NCBI GenBank assembly: GCA_945878725.1
Contig: CAMCTY010000001.1
Coordinates: 186,001 to 250,000, forward strand
DNA length: 64,000 nucleotides
Source: Bifidobacterium breve
GTDB lineage: Bacteria > Actinomycetota > Acidimicrobiia > Acidimicrobiales > Acidimicrobilacustridaceae
Direction of reading: 5' to 3'
The position numbers and the translations under genes are program-made. The number at the start of each line of letters is the position of its first letter. Position 1 is the stretch's first letter. This document shows, in pieces, positions 58,438 to 64,000 of this stretch. The notes beneath the pieces were generated by a model. That model did not search any database and had not been told where the DNA came from. It worked only from the letters and a program-made list of their open reading frames with translations.

Positions 58438-58642
58438 ACGTGTTGCTAGTTGACACCCATTCAGTAGTCGGGCGCAATCGGTGGACAGGGGATTCGCCTG
58501 TCGGAAATCTGACCCGGACGGCCTGTGTCTTCCGGGGCATCGGTAGGGTTGGGAAACTCCCGTCACCCCCGGTGCGCCCTGCGTCCCGGGATCTTGCGCG
58601 TCGTCATGCCTCCGGGCGGTTGCGGCGGCGCCGAAAGAACCG
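58438..58642. other. Divergent region between the kimA-like gene and mfd
   Basis: A shared 205-base control region. It contains GACAGG/CCTGTC (58484-58502) and TAGGGT at 58544, a possible -10 box for mfd with a leader near 90 bases. I see no c-di-AMP riboswitch on the kimA side. Confidence 0.45.
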
Positions 58643-61600
58643 ATGTCTCTCACCGATCTCCCCCAACTCCTCATCGATGAACCGGGTCTTACCGCGGTGC
58701 TGGGTCGACGCGATGCGGTACTCGTCGTTCCTGAGGCGGCCCGGGCCATCGTCATCGCCGGCCTGGCCCACCGGGCCGATCGCCAACCGATCGTGGTCGC
58801 GGTGCCGACAACAGGAGAGGCCGAGCGATTGGCGCGCGATCTAGCCGCCTTTCTTGGCCCGGACGAGGTTGACCTCTTCCCCGCGTGGGAGACCCTTCCC
58901 TTCGAGCGAGTGAGCCCGGCGGTAGAGACCATGGGCCGTCGACTCCGAACGTTGTGGCACCTCCGTGATCCTGAACGGGCCCGGCGGGTTGTCGTCGCGC
59001 CGGTGCGGGCTCTTGTCCAACGACTTGGCCCCCACGTTGCCGAGATCGAGCCGATTGTCATCGGGGTAGGAGACCAACTCGACACATCGGAACTGATCGA
59101 CAGGTTGGTGCGCGCGGGTTACCGGCGGGAGTTCCAAGTCGAGCATCGCGGTGAGGTAGCGGTACGTGGATCGATCGTCGATGTGTTTCCGAGCACCGCC
59201 GATGCTCCGGTCCGCATTGACCTCTGGGGCGACGAGGTCGATCGTCTCTCGGAGTTCTCGGTCTCGGATCAGCGCTCGACAGTTGATCGTGCCGAAGTCG
59301 AAATCTTCCCGTGCCGCGAATTGCTCACGACCGATGAGGTCCGTGCCCGTGCGGAGAAACTTGTAGCCACCCAGCCGTGGGGCCGAGAGCAGTGGGATCG
59401 ACTTTCCGACGGTCAGACCTTCGACGGTATGGAGAGTTGGTTGCCGTGGCTCGTTGGTGACGGCAGCGACGACAACGAGGTTCTTTTCGATCTGCTTGAT
59501 GCCGATGCACAGATCTTGCTGATCGAACCGCGCCGCATGCGCGATCGCGCCGGCGACATCATCGCTGAAGAGGATGATCTCGCCCGATCGCTCGCCAGAA
59601 CGTGGGAAGCAGACGCATCCAACGGGTTTCCCCAATTGCACCTTCCGTTCGACAGACTGCTCGCACGAACGACGGCGCCGGCGTGGACGATCATCGACAT
59701 TGCCGATGGGCCGGATACTCCTGCGGTTCTTGCATCCGGATGGGATCCCGTAGTCGGCGAAGGCTCGACCCTCGTTTCGCAACTTTCGAAACAGTTGGCC
59801 GACGGCTTCAGTGTGGTGGTGGCTGCTGACGGTGCCGGCTCGGCGGATCGCCTCGTGTCGATGCTCGGTGAACAAGGTCTGAACTTTGTGTTCGACGAAC
59901 GCGGTCGGGAGGATCTGACCAAACCAGGTGGGCGAGTGGTCGTCGTTCCTCTTGAACGGGGATTCCGGCTTCCGGATGTGAAGTTGGCCGTTCTCGCCGA
60001 GTCAGATGTGACGGGTCGGCGCCGGGCCCATCGCCGCGCTCGGCCACGCAAGGCCGCCGCTCCCGGCTATTTCGAGGATCTCAAAACTGGCGATCACGTC
60101 GTGCATTTTCAGCACGGCGTGGCGCGTTACGGCGGCATGGTCACGCGCACGATTGGTGGCGTCGAACGCGACTATCTGCTGCTCGAATACCGGGGCGATG
60201 ATCGGCTTTATGTTCCGAGCGATCAGATTGATGCCGTTCGCCATTACACGGGTGGTGACAGTCCGAGTCTCAGTCGACTCGGAGGTGGGGAGTGGCAAAA
60301 GAGTAAGGCAAAGGTGCGCGCTGCGGTCACCGAGATCGCGCAGGAATTGGTGGTGCTTTATCAGAAGCGGGTAAACGAACCAGGTCACGCGTTCGCCATC
60401 GACACGCCATGGCAAAGCGAACTTGAGGCGTCGTTCCCCTATGAACCGACGCCGGATCAGCACACGGCGATCGCCGCGATCAAGGCCGACATGGAAGCCG
60501 AGACGCCAATGGATCGTCTCGTATGTGGCGACGTTGGTTTCGGAAAGACCGAGGTCGCCGTTCGGGCGGTGTTCAAAGCGGTACAGGACGGCAAACAGGC
60601 CGCCGTGCTTGTGCCCACGACACTCCTTGCGCAACAGCATGGTCAGACATTTAGTGACCGTTTCGCTGGGTTTCCCGTTCGTGTCGAAGTGCTCAGTCGC
60701 TTCCTCACTGCGGCACAGGCGAAGAAGGTCATCGCCGGTCTCGAATCCGGAGATGTCGATGTCGTGATCGGCACGCATCGGTTGTTGGCGCCGGATCTCA
60801 AGTTCAAGGATCTCGGACTTCTCGTCGTCGACGAGGAACAGCGATTCGGAGTGAGCCACAAGGAATCAATCAAGGGTCTCAAGATCGGCGTTGATGTGCT
60901 CACGCTTACGGCGACACCGATCCCGCGGACACTCGAGATGAGTCTTACGGGTATCCGCGATCTCACGCTCTTGAACACGCCGCCGAGCGAGAGGCAACCG
61001 ATCCTTACCTACGTCGGAGAGTACGACGAGCGCGCGGTTGCGGAATCGATCAGACGCGAGTTGCTGCGTGAAGGGCAGGTGTTCTTCGTGCACAACCGTG
61101 TTCAGGACATCGATCGGGTGGCGGCGAGACTCCACGAACTTGTGCCGGAAGCGCGGATCGCGATCGCACACGGGCAGATGGACGAGGGCACCTTGGAAAA
61201 GGTCGTTCTCGATTTCTGGGAGGGGCAGTTCGACGTCCTCGTGTGCACGACGATCATTGAATCCGGGATTGACATGCCGACCGTCAACACACTCGTCGTC
61301 GACCGTGCCGATCTACTCGGACTCGGACAGTTGCATCAGTTGCGCGGTCGCGTCGGCCGGTCGGGGAGCCGCGCCTACGCCTATCTCTTCTATCCGCCTG
61401 ATCGTTCGCTCACCGATCAGGCCTTCGAGCGACTGAAGACGATCGGCGAAGCCACCGACCTTGGGTCGGGGTTCCGGATCGCCATGCGTGACCTCGAAAT
61501 CCGCGGCGCCGGAAACCTGCTTGGCACAGGCCAGAGCGGTCACATCTCTGCGGTCGGATACGACCTCTATTGCGAGATGGTTACCGAGGCCGTGGCGGAA

Positions 61601-62095
61601 CTGAAAGGCGAGACACCGTCGGAGCCCGCCGAGATCAAGATCGAACTACCTCTCGATGCCCACCTTCCCTCCGATTACGTCGAGCGGGAGGAGTTCCGAC
61701 TTGATGCCTATCGCCGTCTGGCAACTGTGACCTCGCAGGAGCAGGTCGACGACATTCGGGTGGAGTGGGAGGACAGGTACGGCCCGGTTCCTGCTCCAGC
61801 GGAAGCGTTGCTGGAGGTGGCGCGACTTCGAGCCGAATGCGCCCGCACGGGTATCCGGGAGATCGCAGTCACGAAGGGAAGCGGATTCGGTGGACCGAAG
61901 TATCTAGCCCGCATCAGCCCGATTTCGTTGTTGACGTCGAAGACGATTCGTCTCGAACGGGTTTACAAAGGATCCGTCTACAAATCCGAGATTGGCCAGT
62001 TGCAGCTTCCGCTCACGTCAGCACCGGCGGCGGCTCGAGATCTTGTGGAAGCGATCCAAGACCTTCTCCCGGAACCTGAAGGTCAGGGCGCTTGA
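58643..62095 (+). CDS. mfd: Transcription-repair coupling factor
   Basis: 1150 residues. The N-terminal UvrB-like module (about 20-330), the CarD-like RNA-polymerase-interacting domain (GDHVVHFQHGVARYGG, about 480), the helicase core with GDVGFGKTEVA (Walker A, about 629) and D-E-E-Q (about 730), the QLRGRVGRSG motif VI, and a C-terminal TRCF domain are in the standard order. It removes stalled polymerase and recruits UvrA to DNA damage. The ATG at 58643 gives a normal start. Confidence 0.97.
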   Translation: MSLTDLPQLLIDEPGLTAVLGRRDAVLVVPEAARAIVIAGLAHRADRQPIVVAVPTTGEAERLARDLAAFLGPDEVDLFPAWETLPFERVSPAVETMGRRLRTLWHLRDPERARRVVVAPVRALVQRLGPHVAEIEPIVIGVGDQLDTSELIDRLVRAGYRREFQVEHRGEVAVRGSIVDVFPSTADAPVRIDLWGDEVDRLSEFSVSDQRSTVDRAEVEIFPCRELLTTDEVRARAEKLVATQPWGREQWDRLSDGQTFDGMESWLPWLVGDGSDDNEVLFDLLDADAQILLIEPRRMRDRAGDIIAEEDDLARSLARTWEADASNGFPQLHLPFDRLLARTTAPAWTIIDIADGPDTPAVLASGWDPVVGEGSTLVSQLSKQLADGFSVVVAADGAGSADRLVSMLGEQGLNFVFDERGREDLTKPGGRVVVVPLERGFRLPDVKLAVLAESDVTGRRRAHRRARPRKAAAPGYFEDLKTGDHVVHFQHGVARYGGMVTRTIGGVERDYLLLEYRGDDRLYVPSDQIDAVRHYTGGDSPSLSRLGGGEWQKSKAKVRAAVTEIAQELVVLYQKRVNEPGHAFAIDTPWQSELEASFPYEPTPDQHTAIAAIKADMEAETPMDRLVCGDVGFGKTEVAVRAVFKAVQDGKQAAVLVPTTLLAQQHGQTFSDRFAGFPVRVEVLSRFLTAAQAKKVIAGLESGDVDVVIGTHRLLAPDLKFKDLGLLVVDEEQRFGVSHKESIKGLKIGVDVLTLTATPIPRTLEMSLTGIRDLTLLNTPPSERQPILTYVGEYDERAVAESIRRELLREGQVFFVHNRVQDIDRVAARLHELVPEARIAIAHGQMDEGTLEKVVLDFWEGQFDVLVCTTIIESGIDMPTVNTLVVDRADLLGLGQLHQLRGRVGRSGSRAYAYLFYPPDRSLTDQAFERLKTIGEATDLGSGFRIAMRDLEIRGAGNLLGTGQSGHISAVGYDLYCEMVTEAVAELKGETPSEPAEIKIELPLDAHLPSDYVEREEFRLDAYRRLATVTSQEQVDDIRVEWEDRYGPVPAPAEALLEVARLRAECARTGIREIAVTKGSGFGGPKYLARISPISLLTSKTIRLERVYKGSVYKSEIGQLQLPLTSAPAAARDLVEAIQDLLPEPEGQGA

Positions 62096-62135
62096 CTGTT
62101 GTGAAACGGGTTGCTCCGTTAGTGTTCTGTACCTT

Positions 62136-63227
62136 GTGAAGACGTTACGGAAAGCCCCCATCGCCGTTATCGCCCTGGCTCTTGCCCTTACCGTGATCGG
62201 CAGTTCCTGCTCGGCAGTGAACCCGGTCGCGCTGAGTGTCAATGGTTGGAATCTGTCGGACAAAGATTTCAGCAGCCAACTCTCGTCATTCGCGACGGTT
62301 TACGAGAAGGCCAACGGCTCGGCGAGTGATTTGCGCAGTCCCGACGGCGATTCGTGGGCGACGTCGTACACCTCCGCTTTTCTTAACGACCAGTTGAATC
62401 TTCAACTGGCGCGTCTGGCCGTCGAACAACGCGGTCTGACCGTAACTCAGGCCGATCTCGACGATGCGCGGGCGTTGCTCGAAAAGAACTTCGTGTCGTC
62501 CTCAGGTCAGACCTTTTTCGCGAGCCTCCCTGTCGACTACCAAAACTCGCTTGTCGCCGGAGTTGCAGCACAGAACCTTTTGCTGGCCAAGCTCGTATCC
62601 GACGCACAGTCCGACGAGGGATTGCGTCGACTCTTCGAATCGACGAAGGATGAGTACTCCGGCGAACTTGTGTGCGCTAGCCACATTCTCATCGTCGCCG
62701 GCAACAACTCAGGCGCGGCCGCACCTACCGAGGCGCAGTACGCATTGGCCCTCACCCAGATCGAGAAGATCCAAGGGCAACTCGTCGGGGTTTCGAACTT
62801 CGCTGATCTAGCCCGGACGACCTCTCAGGACTCCGGCTCGTCCCCCGATGGCGGCTTCCTCGGCTGTAATCCCAAGGGAGCATTCGTTACCGAGTTCGAC
62901 GCCGCGGCCTGGAGCCAGCCGATCGGCGTCGTCGGTCAACCCGTGAAAACCAAGTTCGGCTATCACATCATCCTGGTTACGGCTCGGGGCTCAAACCTCG
63001 GGTTCAATGATTTGAAGGAACAACTCCGTTCGTCGATCGCGCAAAGCGCTTCGGAACTGTTGGGAGCCGAACTGGCTCGTGTTGCCGCTGATGCCACGAT
63101 CGGTGTCGATGGTCGCTACGGCCAATTCGATTCTGCAACGCTTCAGATCATCGCCCCCGCCGGTGCCGTTCAGCCGAGCACCACGCTCTCCCCGTTGGAG
63201 AACCTGGTCGACTCTGAAATGCGTTAG
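62136..63227 (+). CDS. SurA/PrsA-like peptidyl-prolyl isomerase lipoprotein
   Basis: 363 residues. The N-terminal signal ends at C25 (IGSSC), a probable lipoprotein site. A helical SurA-N-like part (about 40-180) is followed by the parvulin domain: ASHILIV, FADLARTTSQDSGSSPDGGFLG and VKTKFGYHIILV. It should help fold secreted proteins at the outer side of the membrane. The GTG at 62136 is used; TAGTGT ends 10 bases upstream. A mazG-like gene follows 9 bases on. Confidence 0.87.
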   Translation: MKTLRKAPIAVIALALALTVIGSSCSAVNPVALSVNGWNLSDKDFSSQLSSFATVYEKANGSASDLRSPDGDSWATSYTSAFLNDQLNLQLARLAVEQRGLTVTQADLDDARALLEKNFVSSSGQTFFASLPVDYQNSLVAGVAAQNLLLAKLVSDAQSDEGLRRLFESTKDEYSGELVCASHILIVAGNNSGAAAPTEAQYALALTQIEKIQGQLVGVSNFADLARTTSQDSGSSPDGGFLGCNPKGAFVTEFDAAAWSQPIGVVGQPVKTKFGYHIILVTARGSNLGFNDLKEQLRSSIAQSASELLGAELARVAADATIGVDGRYGQFDSATLQIIAPAGAVQPSTTLSPLENLVDSEMR

Positions 63228-63236
63228 AGCGGCATC

Positions 63237-64000
63237 ATGGATGACCGCCCCAGCATCGTGGTCATCGGCCTCGGTCCTGGTGATTCAGATCTTCTGACGA
63301 AAGGTGCACGAAACGCAATAGAGGCGTGTCCGAACCGTTGGTTGCGGACGACTCGTCATCCGGCTGCATCATGCGTTCCCGATGCTTTGAGTTTCGACGG
63401 GCTCTACGAGAGTTCCGACTCAATAGACGAGGTCTATCCGGCGATAGTGGAGTCTCTTGTCGCCGCCGCACGCGATCACGGGCGCATTCTTTATGCAGTC
63501 CCGGGCTCACCGCTGGTCGCGGAACATACTGTCGAACTTCTTCTTGCCGATCGTCGCGTCGATGTCGAGGTGCTCCCGGCTATGTCCTTTCTTGATCTCG
63601 CGTGGGTCCGACTCGGGATTGATCCGGTGGCGGTCGGCGTGCGCATCGTTGACGGACACCGTTTCGCGGTTGATGCGGCCGGTGAACGCGGTCCGCTACT
63701 GGTGGCCCAATGCGATTCCGTCCATGTTCTTTCCGATGTGAAACTCGCCCTTGACGACGGACCGGAGGCCGCAGTGGAGCCCAACGCCCAAGTCGTGGTG
63801 CTGCAGCGTCTCGGACTTCCCGACGAGCGGGTCGAGAGCATCGCGTGGGTCGATCTCGACCGTGTCGATCCGGATCACCTGACGTCGGTGTACATCCCGG
63901 CCCTTCGTGCGCCGGTCGCGCGTGAACTTGCTCGGTTCGTCGAGCAGGTCGCGATTCTGCGCGCCGAGTGTCCTTGGGACAAAGAGCAGACGCACGAGTC
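63237..64000 (+). CDS. mazG: Tetrapyrrole methylase-MazG fusion, N-terminal part
   Basis: 254 residues to the window edge; the 3' end is cut. The N-terminal 200 residues have the tetrapyrrole-methylase fold (VVIGLGPGDSDLLT and LYAVPGSPLVAEHTV), as in B. subtilis YabN. The MazG domain then starts with LRAECPWDKEQTHES, the usual C-P-W-D motif of the nucleotide pyrophosphohydrolase. MazG removes aberrant NTPs; the methylase half has no known substrate. The ATG is preceded closely by the PpiC-type stop. Confidence 0.92.
   Translation, partial: MDDRPSIVVIGLGPGDSDLLTKGARNAIEACPNRWLRTTRHPAASCVPDALSFDGLYESSDSIDEVYPAIVESLVAAARDHGRILYAVPGSPLVAEHTVELLLADRRVDVEVLPAMSFLDLAWVRLGIDPVAVGVRIVDGHRFAVDAAGERGPLLVAQCDSVHVLSDVKLALDDGPEAAVEPNAQVVVLQRLGLPDERVESIAWVDLDRVDPDHLTSVYIPALRAPVARELARFVEQVAILRAECPWDKEQTHE

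Noticed and set aside
58438-58642. c-di-AMP riboswitch upstream of the KimA-like gene
   Set aside because: Read on the minus strand, the region shows only isolated matches and simple hairpins, none in the order of the ydaO consensus.
58438-59085. Extended N-terminus of the KimA-like protein, 216 extra residues
   Set aside because: The extension is Arg/Ser-rich, antisense to mfd and absent from the family; the ATG at 58437 fits.

Overview
The window looks like chromosomal DNA of a GC-rich actinobacterium, most likely an uncultured member of the class Acidimicrobiia. The evidence is: the actinobacterial miniature ribosomal proteins bS22 and bL37; the end of a mycothiol-conjugate amidase (Mca); four luciferase-like, probably F420-dependent oxidoreductases; an MptB-like polyprenol-phosphomannose mannosyltransferase; and a block metG-tatD-rpf-rsmA-ispE ... 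glmU-prs-rplY-pth ... mfd ... mazG, which keeps the gene neighbourhood known from mycobacteria. The class assignment is an inference; no rRNA gene is present. I see no prophage, insertion sequence, integrase or CRISPR array. About seventy protein genes and one tRNA are packed with very short gaps.

Layout. 1-2.2 kb: end of mca, a membrane protein and a tandem GNAT enzyme in one operon. 2.2-4.9 kb (minus): YdjC/ChbG deacetylase, secreted nuclease, thiolase. 4.9-8.4 kb: a repeat-containing small protein, an acyl-CoA thioesterase, and two luciferase-like oxidoreductases, one coupled to an SH3-like small protein. 8.6-16.7 kb: a 56-residue protein with a bidirectional terminator, DsbA-like, PAP2, RecB-like nuclease, hydrolase, SDR, third luciferase-like enzyme, nitronate monooxygenase-like enzyme and geranylgeranyl-reductase-like flavoprotein. 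16.7-19.9 kb: DUF983, NUDIX, DUF2332, DUF983 and a chagasin-like lipoprotein. 20-27.2 kb: acyl-CoA dehydrogenase, amidohydrolase, a UPF0104-type membrane protein, CoA-transferase, ferredoxin and its reductase, NUDIX, YhhN. 27.4-41.7 kb: mannosyltransferase, CorA, M1 aminopeptidase, sugar kinase, dienoyl-CoA isomerase, MBOAT plus SGNH pair, queF with bL37, ychF, DUF192, rsmI and a lipoprotein SurE. 41.7-47.1 kb: a divergent acyl-CoA catabolism cluster. 47.2-64 kb: the conserved housekeeping block, with a KimA-like potassium transporter plus OB-fold protein between pth and mfd.

How the genes work together. One theme is CoA-thioester and fatty or isoprenoid acid breakdown (thiolase, thioesterase, acyl-CoA dehydrogenase, CoA-transferase, two crotonases, a dienoyl-CoA reductase-like SDR, an APH-like phosphotransferase and F420-type oxidoreductases). 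A second is envelope and surface building (MptB, MBOAT/SGNH O-acetylation, Rpf, GlmU, lipoproteins). The third is translation, nucleotide supply and repair.

The most useful observations are: (i) more than twenty genes have a TANNNT -10 box only 6-9 bases before the start codon, which implies widespread leaderless mRNAs and fixes many starts; (ii) two divergent leaderless genes whose -10 boxes share two bases; (iii) a GlmU that lacks its acetyltransferase domain; (iv) two tiny ribosomal-protein genes (28 and 33 codons); (v) a surE terminator inside the coding sequence of rsmI; (vi) an inverted repeat around the -35 box of the rpf promoter.
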